The translations under genes and the position numbers were made by a program. The notes under the pieces were generated by a model, which saw only the letters and a list, made by a program, of their open reading frames with translations, was not told where the DNA came from and ran no database searches. Positions 8,747 to 18,897 of a stretch of DNA of 64,000 bases are shown piece after piece (position 1 is the stretch's first letter; the number at the start of each line of letters is the position of its first letter). Origin of the DNA: Pseudazoarcus pumilus (GTDB taxonomy: Bacteria > Pseudomonadota > Gammaproteobacteria > Burkholderiales > Rhodocyclaceae); assembly GCF_002872475.1 (NCBI RefSeq), contig NZ_CP025682.1:3100001-3164000 (forward strand). The letters are read 5' to 3'.

Positions 8747-9658
8747 TCACTGCGCAGGCTCCGCCGCGGCGGACGCCTCCTCTCCCTTGAGCGCGCGACC
8801 GGTGCCGGGGCGCGGTGGCGGAACTTCCGAACGACCGACGGCGAGTACCTGCACGGCGCGCTCCACGCGCCCGATCGGCTCGCATTCGACCTCGAGGAAG
8901 ACGCCGTCGCCGGGGCCCACGCGGCTCACCACAGCGACCGGCAGACCTGCCACGAACAGTCCGTCCAGTCCCGAAGTGACGAGCCGGTCGCCGGCCTGCA
9001 CGTCGGTGCCCACCGGCACGAATCGCATGTCGAGCTCGCCTCGACCCGAACCGGCGAGCACGCCGCGCAGCCCGGTGCGTTCGATCTGCACCGGAACGAC
9101 CTGTTCGCGGTCGGTGAGCAGCGTGACCTCGGCCTGTACCGGATAGACCCGCGTGATCTGCCCGATCAACCCGCGTGCGTCGACCACTGCGAGGCCGTCA
9201 CGCACGCCATGGTGTGTGCCCTTGTCGAGAATCACCTTGCGCGAAAAGGGATCCGGCGCATCATAAAGGATTTCCGCACCCACACCGGTCAGCGCAACAG
9301 CCTGTGACAAACCGGCGAGCTTCCGCAGTTCGGCGTTCTCGCGCTCGAGTTGCTCGAAGCGCAGCAGACGCTGCGCGGCCTCCACCTGGCTGCGGCGCAG
9401 TTCGGCATTTTCGACCTGCACATCGACCAGCGTGGCGAAATAGACCGTGGCGTTGCGCAGGAAGCCGACCGGCGCGGCGGCCACCCGCTGCAGCGGATGA
9501 ATGGCGACGGAGACGACCTGGCGCACGACCTCTAGATAACCGAAGCGGATGTCGGCGACGAGCATCGCCAGACAGATCGAGCACAGCAGCCCCAGCCGCG
9601 CCGGCGGCGACAGGCCACGACGAAAACTGGGCGGGGACGGGTGGCCGGCCAGTGACAT
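8747..9658 (-). CDS. mreC: Rod shape-determining protein MreC
   Basis: Bitopic periplasmic protein that links MreB filaments to the peptidoglycan synthases. The 303-residue sequence has one transmembrane segment (about residues 20-40), then a coiled coil (about 80-115, rich in ENAELR-type heptads), then two beta-barrel domains typical of MreC. The C-terminal tail is proline- and alanine-rich. It lies 56 bp after mreB, with which it forms the first part of the operon. Confidence 0.95.
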   Translation of the reverse strand: MSLAGHPSPPSFRRGLSPPARLGLLCSICLAMLVADIRFGYLEVVRQVVSVAIHPLQRVAAAPVGFLRNATVYFATLVDVQVENAELRRSQVEAAQRLLRFEQLERENAELRKLAGLSQAVALTGVGAEILYDAPDPFSRKVILDKGTHHGVRDGLAVVDARGLIGQITRVYPVQAEVTLLTDREQVVPVQIERTGLRGVLAGSGRGELDMRFVPVGTDVQAGDRLVTSGLDGLFVAGLPVAVVSRVGPGDGVFLEVECEPIGRVERAVQVLAVGRSEVPPPRPGTGRALKGEEASAAAEPAQ

Positions 9659-9714
9659 GGATCAATACGGGGACGGCGGGAGCGGCAGCCGCAAGGCGTC
9701 CGTCCCGCGCGAGA

Positions 9715-10866
<1,152 letters not shown>

Positions 10867-10886
10867 TTAACAGCATTTGTAAACAC

Positions 10887-11174
10887 ATGTCGCTCTCGCT
10901 CGACGAAGTTCGCAACATCGCCTCGCTGGCCCGCATCGACTTGTCCGACGCGGACGCCGAGGCCACCCGAGACAAGCTCAACGGCATATTCGGCCTGATC
11001 GAACAGATGCAGGCCGTCGACACCGACGGCGTCGAGCCGATGAGCCATCCGCAGGAAACCGCCCAGCGCCTGCGCGACGATCGCGTCACCGAAGGCGACC
11101 GGCGCGACGACTTCCAGCGCATCGCCCCGCAGACCGAAGCCGGTCTGTATCTGGTGCCGCGCGTCATCGAGTAA
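10887..11174 (+). CDS. gatC: Asp-tRNA(Asn)/Glu-tRNA(Gln) amidotransferase subunit C
   Basis: Small subunit that holds GatA and GatB together in the tRNA-dependent amidotransferase making Gln-tRNA and/or Asn-tRNA. The start ATG at 10887 gives 95 residues, the usual length, beginning [17 protein letters not shown], a typical GatC N-terminus. The C-terminal half contains the conserved VEPMSHP loop. It is the first gene of gatCAB, followed by gatA after 49 bp. Confidence 0.96.
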   Translation: MSLSLDEVRNIASLARIDLSDADAEATRDKLNGIFGLIEQMQAVDTDGVEPMSHPQETAQRLRDDRVTEGDRRDDFQRIAPQTEAGLYLVPRVIE

Positions 11175-11223
11175 GCCCGAACCGCCCCCCGCCGGCCATC
11201 GCCGGCGCCACCGAACGCCCCAA

Positions 11224-12702
11224 ATGATCGATTCCAGCCTGACCGAACTGCGTGCCGCGCTCGACACCGGCAAGACGACGAGCGTGGAACTCGCCACGCT
11301 CTTCCTCGACCGCATCGAGCGCCTCAACCCGGATCTGAACGCCTTCATCACGATAGATCGTGAGCGCGCGTTGCGCGAGGCCGCCGCAGCCGATGCGCGC
11401 ATCGCGCGCAAGGATGCCGGACCGCTGACCGGCATCCCGCTCGCGCACAAGGACGTGTTCTGCACCGAGGGCGTGCTCACCACCTGCGGCTCGAAGATGC
11501 TCGCCAACTTCGTCAGTCCGTATGACGCGCACGTGGTCGGCAAACTGCGCAATGCCGGCGTCGTGATGCTCGGCAAGACCAACATGGATGAGTTCGCGAT
11601 GGGCTCGAGCAACGAGAACTCGCACTTCGGCGCGACGAAGAACCCGTGGGATGTCACGCGAATCCCCGGCGGTTCGTCCGGCGGCTCGGCCGCGGCGGTG
11701 GCCGCACGCATGGTGCCGCTGGCCACCGGCACCGACACCGGCGGTTCAGTGCGCCAGCCCGCTGCGATGACCGGCGTGACCGGCATCAAGCCCACCTACG
11801 GCACGGTCAGCCGCTACGGCATGATCGCTTACGCCTCGTCCTTCGACCAGGCCGGCGTGTTCGCCGCCTCGGCCGAGGACTGCGCCCCGGTGCTCAGCGC
11901 CATGTGCGGCTTCGACCCGCGCGATTCCACCAGCCTGGAGCGCCCGGGCGAGGACTACGGGCGCGAGATCGCGCGCACGCCCACGGACCCGGAAAAGCCA
12001 CTGGCCGGCCTGCGCATCGGACTGCCGGTGGAGTTCTTCGGCGAGGGCCTGGCCAACGACGTGCGCGCCGCGATCGAGGCCGCGCTCGACGCCTACCGCA
12101 AGCTCGGCGCCACCACGGTGGAGGTCGCCCTGCCCAACGCGAAGCTGGCGATCCCCGCCTATTACGTGCTCGCCCCGGCCGAGGCCTCGACCAACCTGTC
12201 GCGCTTCGACGGCGTGCGCTACGGGCACCGCGCAGCCGAATACACGGATCTGGACGACATGTACCGCAAGAGCCGCGGCGAGGGCTTCGGCGCCGAGGTC
12301 CAGCGGCGCATCCTGATCGGCACCTACGTGCTCTCGCACGGCTACTACGACGCCTATTACCTGAAGGCGCAGAAGCTGCGTCGCCTCATCGCCAGCGACT
12401 TCGCCCACGCCTTCGAGGCCTGCGACGTGATCGCCGGCCCGGTCAGCCCGACCACCGCCTGGAAACTCGGCGCGAAGACCGACGACCCGGTGCAGATGTA
12501 TCTGTCCGACATCTACACCATCGCCATCAACCTCGCCGGCGTGCCAGGCGTGTCGCTGCCCTGCGGTTTCGGCGCGGACGCCATGCCGGTGGGCCTGCAA
12601 CTCGTCGGCAATCATTTCGACGAAGCCCGCCTGCTCGATGTGGCGCATCGCTACCAGCAGGTCACCGACTGGCACCGCCGCCGGCCCGAAATCGCGGCGT
12701 GA
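11224..12702 (+). CDS. gatA: Aspartyl/glutamyl-tRNA amidotransferase subunit A
   Basis: Amidase-signature glutaminase subunit that releases ammonia from glutamine and channels it to GatB. The 492-residue protein carries the Ser-cisSer-Lys triad: K76 in LAHKDVF, S151 in GGSSGGSAA and S175 in [10 protein letters not shown]. Length and motifs are standard. Its stop lies 13 bp before the gatB ATG, and a GAGGAA ribosome-binding site overlaps the stop codon. Confidence 0.97.
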   Translation: MIDSSLTELRAALDTGKTTSVELATLFLDRIERLNPDLNAFITIDRERALREAAAADARIARKDAGPLTGIPLAHKDVFCTEGVLTTCGSKMLANFVSPYDAHVVGKLRNAGVVMLGKTNMDEFAMGSSNENSHFGATKNPWDVTRIPGGSSGGSAAAVAARMVPLATGTDTGGSVRQPAAMTGVTGIKPTYGTVSRYGMIAYASSFDQAGVFAASAEDCAPVLSAMCGFDPRDSTSLERPGEDYGREIARTPTDPEKPLAGLRIGLPVEFFGEGLANDVRAAIEAALDAYRKLGATTVEVALPNAKLAIPAYYVLAPAEASTNLSRFDGVRYGHRAAEYTDLDDMYRKSRGEGFGAEVQRRILIGTYVLSHGYYDAYYLKAQKLRRLIASDFAHAFEACDVIAGPVSPTTAWKLGAKTDDPVQMYLSDIYTIAINLAGVPGVSLPCGFGADAMPVGLQLVGNHFDEARLLDVAHRYQQVTDWHRRRPEIAA

Positions 12703-12715
12703 GGAACTGACAGAC

Positions 12716-14173
12716 ATGAGCCAGAACACCTGGGAAGTGGTCATCGGACTGGAAGTCCATGCCCAGCTGAACACCGCATCCAAGATCTTCTCCGGCGCCT
12801 CGACCGCCTTCGGTGCCGACCCCAACCGCCAGGCCAGCGCCGTCGACATCGCGCTGCCCGGCGTGCTGCCGGTCCTCAACCGCGGCGCGGTCGAGCGCGC
12901 CATCCGCTTCGGTCTGGCCATCGGCGCGCATGTCGCGCCGAAGAGCATCTTCGCGCGCAAGAACTACTTCTACCCGGATCTTCCCAAGGGCTACCAGATC
13001 AGCCAGATGGACCTGCCGGTGGTGCAGGGCGGTGCGATCACGATCCGTGTCGGCGAAGGCGAGGCCGCCTACGAGAAGACCGTGAATCTCACCCGCGCGC
13101 ACCTGGAAGAGGACGCGGGCAAGAGCCTGCACGAAGACTTCCACGGTATGAGCGGCATCGATCTGAACCGCGCCGGCACGCCGCTGCTCGAGATCGTCTC
13201 CGAACCGGAGATGAGCTCGTCGGCCGAGGCCGTGGCCTACGCCCGCGCGCTGCACGCGCTGGTGCGCTGGATCGAGATCTGCGACGGCAACATGCAGGAA
13301 GGCTCCTTCCGTTGCGACGCCAACGTCTCGGTGCGCCGCCCCGGTGACCCGCTGGGCACGCGGCGCGAGATCAAGAACCTGAACTCCTTCCGCTTTCTGC
13401 AGCAGGCCATCGACTACGAGGTGCAGTGGCAGATCGAACGGCTCGAGGACGGCGGGAGCATCCAGCAGGCCACCGTGCTGTTCGACCCCGACACCGGCGA
13501 GACGCGCGTGATGCGCACCAAGGAAGACGCGCACGATTACCGCTACTTCCCGGACCCAGACCTGCTGCCGCTGATCATCTCGCAGGAATGGATGGACGAG
13601 GTCGGCTCCGCCATGCCGGAACTGCCCGAGGCGATGAAGGCGCGCTTCATCCGCGAGTTCGGCCTGTCACCCTACGATGCGGCCACGTTGACAGCCTCGC
13701 GCGAGGTCGCAGCCTTCTTCCAGGCCACCGTCGACGCGGCAGGCAGCGCCCATGCCAAGCTGTGCGCCAACTGGGTCATGGGCGATCTGGCGGCACGGCT
13801 CAACAAGGCCGACCTGGACATCGCCAAATCTCCGGTTTCGGCCGCACAGATCGCCAGCCTGGTGCAGCGCATCGCCGACAACACGATTTCTAACAGCATC
13901 GGCCGCAAGGTCTTCGATACCCTGTGGAACGGCGACGGCGCGAGTGCCGACGAAATCATCGAGGCTCAGGGGCTCAAGCAGGTCACCGACTCGGGCGCGA
14001 TCGAAGCGATGGTCGACGAGGTCCTCGCCGCAAACCAGAAGTCCGTGGACGAGTTCCGCGCCGGCAAGGACAAGGCGTTCAACGCACTGGTCGGCCAGGT
14101 CATGAAGGCCAGCCGCGGCAAGGCCAATCCGGCGCAGGTCAACGAGATCCTCAAACGCAAGCTGGGCGCCTGA
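12716..14173 (+). CDS. gatB: Aspartyl/glutamyl-tRNA amidotransferase subunit B
   Basis: Kinase and tRNA-binding subunit that phosphorylates the misacylated aminoacyl-tRNA and transfers ammonia to it. The 485-residue protein starts [20 protein letters not shown], the conserved GatB opening. It has the [10 protein letters not shown] metal and active-site region, the [12 protein letters not shown] strand and the C-terminal YqeY-type helical tRNA-binding domain (about residues 340-485). The start at 12716 is fixed by the GAGGAA ribosome-binding site at 12701. Confidence 0.97.
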   Translation: MSQNTWEVVIGLEVHAQLNTASKIFSGASTAFGADPNRQASAVDIALPGVLPVLNRGAVERAIRFGLAIGAHVAPKSIFARKNYFYPDLPKGYQISQMDLPVVQGGAITIRVGEGEAAYEKTVNLTRAHLEEDAGKSLHEDFHGMSGIDLNRAGTPLLEIVSEPEMSSSAEAVAYARALHALVRWIEICDGNMQEGSFRCDANVSVRRPGDPLGTRREIKNLNSFRFLQQAIDYEVQWQIERLEDGGSIQQATVLFDPDTGETRVMRTKEDAHDYRYFPDPDLLPLIISQEWMDEVGSAMPELPEAMKARFIREFGLSPYDAATLTASREVAAFFQATVDAAGSAHAKLCANWVMGDLAARLNKADLDIAKSPVSAAQIASLVQRIADNTISNSIGRKVFDTLWNGDGASADEIIEAQGLKQVTDSGAIEAMVDEVLAANQKSVDEFRAGKDKAFNALVGQVMKASRGKANPAQVNEILKRKLGA

Positions 14174-14199
14174 CGCCCGCAACGATACGGAGCCCCGAC

Positions 14200-14736
14200 A
14201 TGAAGCCCATCCTGATGCTGCCGCTGGCCGCCCTTGCAGGCGCCGCGCTCGCCAACCCGTTGCCGCCCGACCTGCCCACGCCCCGTGCCGGCCTGTGGGA
14301 GATGCAGACCAGGATGGTGGACATGGGCGGCATGTCGATGAACATGGAATCCTGCATGGACGGCAGCATCGAGGACCTGATGCGCCACCCGGAAGCCGAG
14401 AAGGCCGAGTGCACGGACATGAAGGTCGACTACTCAGGCAACCGCCTGCGCGCCAGCGCCACCTGCACGATCGAGGGCTCGAAGGCGCAGATCGTGTCCG
14501 ACTTCACCGGCAACTTCGAGACCGCCTACCGCGGCGAGATCCGCAGTACCTTCACGCCGCCGCTGCATGGCATGAAGCAATCCACGGCCCAGGTCGAGAG
14601 CCGCTGGGTCGCGCCAAAGTGTCATCCCGGCCAGCGTCCCGGCGACACGCGCATGAAGGGGGGAGTGAACATCCCCGGCATGGGCAACATCGATCTGGAC
14701 TCGATGATGAAGAACATGCCGGGCATGAACCGCTGA
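14200..14736 (+). CDS. DUF3617 family periplasmic protein
   Basis: A 178-residue protein with a cleavable signal peptide (LAALAGAALA, residues 8-17) and the pattern of the DUF3617 family: a PRAGLWEMQTRM opening strand and two conserved disulfide-like cysteine pairs (CMDGS, CTDMK, CTIEG, CHPGQ). The C-terminus is methionine- and glycine-rich (GMGNIDLDSMMKNMPGMNR). Members are predicted periplasmic and have no established function. It follows gatB after 26 bp and may be co-transcribed with it, though no functional link is evident. Confidence 0.8.
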   Translation: MKPILMLPLAALAGAALANPLPPDLPTPRAGLWEMQTRMVDMGGMSMNMESCMDGSIEDLMRHPEAEKAECTDMKVDYSGNRLRASATCTIEGSKAQIVSDFTGNFETAYRGEIRSTFTPPLHGMKQSTAQVESRWVAPKCHPGQRPGDTRMKGGVNIPGMGNIDLDSMMKNMPGMNR

Positions 14737-14751
14737 CACCTTCTGCCCGGC

Positions 14752-14765
14752 TTGAGTCAGATCAA
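14752..14765 (+). promoter_or_regulatory. Candidate FNR/ANR-type box upstream of the YeeE transporter
   Basis: TTGAGTCAGATCAA matches the FNR-family consensus TTGAT-N4-ATCAA at nine of ten positions and lies 71-84 bp before the transporter start at 14836. An AT-rich -10-like TTATAC is at 14793-14798, which would place the box near -46 rather than the classical -41.5. This is a motif match only. Confidence 0.35.
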
Positions 14766-14835
14766 TAACCAAACCCTAATTTAAGCGCATTCTTATACGG
14801 AAGAACCGTCCGTCCCGCACGCCGGGGAGAATGCC

Positions 14836-15936
14836 ATGTCCGCACTCGTCGAATTCGTCGAAGCCGTCGGTGACCACCGCGCGCTGGCGCTGGCGGGTCT
14901 GGCGGTCGGCACGCTGTTCGGCTTCTTCGCCCAGCGCTCGCGCTTTTGTCTGCGCGCTGCCGTGGTCGAGGTCGCGCGCGGGCAACTGGGCGCGCGCCTG
15001 GCCGTATGGCTGTTCGCGTTCTCGGCCGCCGTGGTCGCCACCCAACTCCTTGCGCTGGCCGGTCAGTTCGACACTGCCAACGTGCGCCAGCTCGCCAGCC
15101 GCGGCAGCGTTTCGGGCGCATTGATCGGCGGCCTGCTGTTCGGCATCGGCATGGTCCTCGCGCGCGGCTGCTCCAGCCGCCTGCTGGTGCTCGCCGCAAA
15201 CGGCAACCTGCGCGCCTTGCTGTCCGGTCTGATCTTCGCAGTTACCGCCCAGGCCTCGATGGGCGGCGTGCTCGCGCCGGCGCGCGAATGGATCGGCGCG
15301 CTATGGACGGTCGACGGCGGCGCCGCGCGCGACCTGCTGGCGACGACCGGAATGGGCAACGCCGGCGGTCTGGCTTTCGGTCTGGTGTGGCTGGCCGCCG
15401 GCGTGTTCTTCGCACTGCGCAGCCGCGTGTCGCTCTGGGGCTGGATCGGCGGCATCGGCGCCGGCGCGATGGTGGCCGCCGCATGGTGGGCCAACTTCGC
15501 CCTGTCGCAGGTCACCTTCGAACCCACGCCGGTGAAGAGCCTGTCCTTCACCGGCCCTGCCGCCGACATGCTGATGCTGGTGCTCTCGCCCGTCGGACAG
15601 AGCCTGAACTTCGACCACGGCATGATTCCCGGCGTGTTCCTGGGCTCCTTCGTCGCCGCGTGGTTCGCTCGCGAACTCAAGCTCGAAGGCTTCCAGGGGG
15701 GTGCTGCGATGCGCCGCTACATCGTCGGCGCGGTGCTGATGGGCTTCGGCGGCATGCTCGCCGGCGGGTGCGCGGTCGGCGCCGGCGTGTCCGGTGCGGC
15801 GGTGTTCGCACTCACCGCGTGGCTGACGCTGTGCGGCATGTGGGCCGGCGCGGCGCTGACCGACTGGCTGGTCGACCGTCGGCCGCGTGGTGCGACCACC
15901 GACGCGGCACTGCAGGGCGCACCCGCCCATCCCTGA
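14836..15936 (+). CDS. YeeE/YedE family sulfur-compound transporter
   Basis: A 366-residue polytopic membrane protein of the YeeE/YedE family, whose studied member (TsuA) imports thiosulfate. About nine to ten hydrophobic segments are visible. The family-defining cysteines are present in pseudo-repeated contexts: RSRFCLRAA near the N-terminus, ARGCSSRL in the middle and AGGCAVGAGVSG in the C-terminal half. No TusA-like gene is adjacent, so the imported sulfur species is unknown. The start is preceded by GGGGAGA. A candidate FNR box lies upstream. Confidence 0.87.
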   Translation: MSALVEFVEAVGDHRALALAGLAVGTLFGFFAQRSRFCLRAAVVEVARGQLGARLAVWLFAFSAAVVATQLLALAGQFDTANVRQLASRGSVSGALIGGLLFGIGMVLARGCSSRLLVLAANGNLRALLSGLIFAVTAQASMGGVLAPAREWIGALWTVDGGAARDLLATTGMGNAGGLAFGLVWLAAGVFFALRSRVSLWGWIGGIGAGAMVAAAWWANFALSQVTFEPTPVKSLSFTGPAADMLMLVLSPVGQSLNFDHGMIPGVFLGSFVAAWFARELKLEGFQGGAAMRRYIVGAVLMGFGGMLAGGCAVGAGVSGAAVFALTAWLTLCGMWAGAALTDWLVDRRPRGATTDAALQGAPAHP

Positions 15937-15949
15937 CGCGCCACCCATC

Positions 15950-15955
15950 TATAAT
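15950..15955 (+). promoter_or_regulatory. Consensus -10 hexamer before the glutamine amidotransferase gene
   Basis: A perfect TATAAT lies 30 bp before the ATG at 15986 in the short gap after the transporter gene. No good -35 hexamer is visible at 16-18 bp, so this is a candidate promoter on the -10 alone. Confidence 0.4.
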
Positions 15956-15985
15956 CGGGGCGTTGCCTGCACCGGATGTTCCCTG

Positions 15986-16825
15986 ATGTGTCAATTGCTA
16001 GGAATGAACTGCAATGTCCCGACGGACATCTGCTTCTCGTTCACCGGTTTTCGCGCGCGCGGTGGTCTCACCGACCACCATCGTGACGGCTGGGGCATCG
16101 CCTTCTTCGAAGGCCGCGGCGTGCGCGTCTTTCTCGATCCGCAGCCCAGCGCCGACTCGCCCGTGGCCGAACTGGTGCGCCACTACCCGATCCGCTCGCT
16201 CAACGTCATCGCCCACATCCGCAAGGCCACACAGGGGGACATCCGGCTCGACAACACCCATCCGTTCCAGCGCGAGCTGTGGGGCCGCTACTGGATCTTT
16301 GCCCACAACGGTCATCTGCGCGACTACGCACCGGTGCTGGGCGGGCGCTTCCGGCCGGTCGGCACGACCGATTCCGAGCGCGCCTTCTGCCACATCCTGC
16401 AGACACTGGCCGAGCGCTTTCCCGACGGCCCACCGGATGCGCGCACGTTGCACGCGACCCTGCGCGAACTGGCGATCGAGATCGGCAGCCGCGGGGAATT
16501 CAACTTCCTGCTGTGCAACGGGGAACGGCTGTTCGCACATTGCTCCAGCCGACTGGTCTACATCATCCGCCAGGCGCCGTTCTCGACCGCGCACCTGTCG
16601 GACGAGGACGTGAGCGTCGATTTCGACAGCGTGACCACGCCCGACGACCGCGTCGCCGTGATCGCCACGCTGCCGCTGACCGACAACGAGCGCTGGACGC
16701 AGATCGAGCCCGGCACATTGCTGAGCTTCCTGCACGGTGCCCCGGAGGCACTCGGTTCGACCCGCACCGTCGCCCAGCCGGTGACGCCGCCACATGGCGC
16801 ACCCGCGCCGCGCGAGGCGTTATAA
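15986..16825 (+). CDS. Class II glutamine amidotransferase (YafJ-like)
   Basis: A 279-residue N-terminal-nucleophile glutamine amidotransferase domain protein. The start at 15986 was chosen because processing leaves Cys2 (MCQLLGMNC) as the catalytic nucleophile; longer reading upstream would bury it. Other class II features are DGWGIAFF, HIRKATQGD, NTHPFQ, and the FAHNGHL and TTDSERAF motifs. There is no synthetase or second catalytic domain, as in the YafJ family, whose acceptor substrate is not known. It sits between the YeeE-type transporter and a HIT protein. Confidence 0.88.
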   Translation: MCQLLGMNCNVPTDICFSFTGFRARGGLTDHHRDGWGIAFFEGRGVRVFLDPQPSADSPVAELVRHYPIRSLNVIAHIRKATQGDIRLDNTHPFQRELWGRYWIFAHNGHLRDYAPVLGGRFRPVGTTDSERAFCHILQTLAERFPDGPPDARTLHATLRELAIEIGSRGEFNFLLCNGERLFAHCSSRLVYIIRQAPFSTAHLSDEDVSVDFDSVTTPDDRVAVIATLPLTDNERWTQIEPGTLLSFLHGAPEALGSTRTVAQPVTPPHGAPAPREAL

Positions 16826-16826
16826 T
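16821..16826 (+). promoter_or_regulatory. Consensus -10 hexamer at the HIT gene, possible leaderless start
   Basis: A perfect TATAAT overlaps the stop codon of the amidotransferase gene and lies only nine bases before the HIT ATG at 16836. If used, transcription would begin within a few bases of the start codon, giving an essentially leaderless mRNA. No -35 match is visible at the expected spacing. Confidence 0.35.
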
Positions 16827-16835
16827 CCCGCCATC

Positions 16836-17258
16836 ATGGATACCCGAGACGCTACCCACTGCCCCTTGTGCGACCCGCGAGGCGACCGCATCGTCTGGCA
16901 GGACGCGCGCTGCCGCGTGATCCTCGTGCTCGAACCCGACTATCCGGGCTATTGCCGCGTCGTCTGGAAGGATCACATCGTCGAGATGAGCGACCTGTCG
17001 GCCGCCGACCGTCGCCACCTGATGGACGTGGTCTTCGCCACCGAAGCGGCCCTGCGCGAACTGATGACACCCGACAAGATCAATCTCGCCAGTCTCGGCA
17101 ACCTCGTGCCCCATCTGCACTGGCACGTCATACCGCGCCATCGTGACGACCGGCATTACCCGCAGCCCATCTGGGGCACGCCCGAGCGCACCCCGACCCT
17201 GCGTGCCGAGCCCGACGAGCGCGCGCTCGGCGAGGCCATCGTACGCCACCTGAGCTGA
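16836..17258 (+). CDS. HIT family hydrolase
   Basis: A 140-residue histidine-triad protein of the nucleotide hydrolase/transferase superfamily. The triad HLHWHVIPRH (HxHxHxxPRH) is present near residue 95, and an N-terminal CPLC pair suggests a structural metal site. Length and motif arrangement match diadenosine-tetraphosphate hydrolase-like HIT proteins, but the substrate cannot be set from sequence. The start ATG at 16836 gives a natural N-terminus and lies 11 bp after the previous stop. Confidence 0.9.
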   Translation: MDTRDATHCPLCDPRGDRIVWQDARCRVILVLEPDYPGYCRVVWKDHIVEMSDLSAADRRHLMDVVFATEAALRELMTPDKINLASLGNLVPHLHWHVIPRHRDDRHYPQPIWGTPERTPTLRAEPDERALGEAIVRHLS

Positions 17259-17289
17259 GCGTCACGCGCGCCGCCCCGCGGAGAACCGC

Positions 17290-18897
17290 ATGAGCAAGCC
17301 GACCCCGGACGAATGCCTCGCGGCGCTGCGCGCACTGCACGGGCGTGGCGGACAGGACGTACATGGCGAGTTGCGCAGCCTGATCGACGTGGTCGGTCAA
17401 TGCACGCCGCCGTCGGCAGGCTGGCTGGACGTACTCGAGGCGCTGCGCGAGCCGCTCGAGCACGCCCAGTCGGCGCTCTCGCACCAGTACGCCGAACGAC
17501 CCGCAGCCCCCGGAGAGGACGCCGACCTCGCCCTGCACGAAGTCAGCGAGACCTGGCTGGAACTGGCGCAGGCCTATGCGCTGCTCGCGCGCGATACGGC
17601 GATCGGCCCCTCGGCCAGCACGCACGCGCTCCTCGCGCAACGCCGCGTGCATTACTGCGCGGCCGCGCTGATCGAGTTCATCCAGGCGCGCCGCGCGGTG
17701 CCGGCCGGCATGTGGGGCGCACTCAACGCAGCCTTCGCCGACGCCGAAGCGCGCGGTTTCGCGTGGACGCGCGCGCCCGATGCGCTCAACCGCGCCTGGC
17801 AGGCGCAGAGCGCGGCCGAGGCGCATGCCGAAGCGCTGCTCATCGACCTCTCCAACCCATTCGCCTTCGACGCCGGACAGCTTGTCACCGTGCGCGAACT
17901 GGCGCGCTATTTCGCGCCCTATTGCCGGCTGCTGCCCGAGGGCAGCGACGCCGAGGACGGCCGGCGCACGGCCTACGCGCTGGATCTGGGTTCCGACCGG
18001 GGCCTGCGTCCGCTCGACACACTCGATGCGGGCGCACCACTGCGGCGCTTCGACAGCAGCCAGCTCGTCGAGCGCTTCCGCGAAGTCGCCACACGGCTGC
18101 GCAAGAGCGGCCAGGCCGGTGACCTCGGCCTGAGCGCAGCGATCACCGCGGAGGACGTGGTGCAGTTGCTTCTGTCGCTGTACAAGCCGTGGGCACGCGG
18201 CGCCACCGGGCGCCGCTTCGCGCGCCGCCCCGGGCGCGGCACCGCGGAGCTGAACGGCGACTGGAATTCGATCGCCTTCTTCATCACCGGCAAGCCCTTC
18301 GAACAGCCGACGATGAACACCATCGAGCGCAGCATCCGCGCCGACGAACGCATGCTCACGCTGGGCGAGCGCGTCACCGACATCATGATCGACGATCGCC
18401 CCGACCGACAGCGGGTCGCGGCGCGGCATGGCCATATCTGCACGCAATGGGAAATGCTCGACCAGTCATTGGGCGGCTTCCGGCTGCGTCGGCGCGGCAG
18501 CACCGAGCGGCTCGAACACCGCGGGCTGGTCGCCATCCGGCCCAACGACGCGAAGAGCTTCATGCTCGGCGTGGTGGGCTGGGTGATGTATCGCGAGGAC
18601 GGCGCGCTCGATGCCGGCGTCAAACTGATGAACGGTCTGCCGCGCGTGGTGGCGATCCGTTCGGTCGGCATCGGGCGCGAGCGTTCGGACATCGAGTTCC
18701 AGATGGCCTTCCTGCTCGAAGCGACGCCGGCCCTCAAGTCACCCGCCACGCTGGTGATTCCGGCCGGCTATTTTTTGCCACACCGCGTCGTTGAGGTGCA
18801 CGACGGACGCTTGCGTGGCTATCGTCTGCTGGAGATCGTCGAGCGCGGCGCGAACTTCGATCAGGTCACCTTCGAGGCGGTCAAGGTCGTCGCGTAA
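17290..18897 (+). CDS. Large conserved protein with PilZ-like c-di-GMP motifs
   Basis: A 535-residue soluble protein with no signal peptide or clear membrane segment. The N-terminal two-thirds is helical and shows no recognised motif. In the C-terminal part an RVAAR motif (residues 375-379) is followed by DQSLGG (391-396), matching the RxxxR and D/NxSxxG signatures of PilZ domains, then a beta-rich stretch to the end. This suggests cyclic di-GMP binding, although the 11-residue gap between the motifs is shorter than usual. No diguanylate cyclase is nearby. The 3' end overlaps the convergent phoR gene by 17 bp. Function unknown. Confidence 0.7.
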   Translation: MSKPTPDECLAALRALHGRGGQDVHGELRSLIDVVGQCTPPSAGWLDVLEALREPLEHAQSALSHQYAERPAAPGEDADLALHEVSETWLELAQAYALLARDTAIGPSASTHALLAQRRVHYCAAALIEFIQARRAVPAGMWGALNAAFADAEARGFAWTRAPDALNRAWQAQSAAEAHAEALLIDLSNPFAFDAGQLVTVRELARYFAPYCRLLPEGSDAEDGRRTAYALDLGSDRGLRPLDTLDAGAPLRRFDSSQLVERFREVATRLRKSGQAGDLGLSAAITAEDVVQLLLSLYKPWARGATGRRFARRPGRGTAELNGDWNSIAFFITGKPFEQPTMNTIERSIRADERMLTLGERVTDIMIDDRPDRQRVAARHGHICTQWEMLDQSLGGFRLRRRGSTERLEHRGLVAIRPNDAKSFMLGVVGWVMYREDGALDAGVKLMNGLPRVVAIRSVGIGRERSDIEFQMAFLLEATPALKSPATLVIPAGYFLPHRVVEVHDGRLRGYRLLEIVERGANFDQVTFEAVKVVA

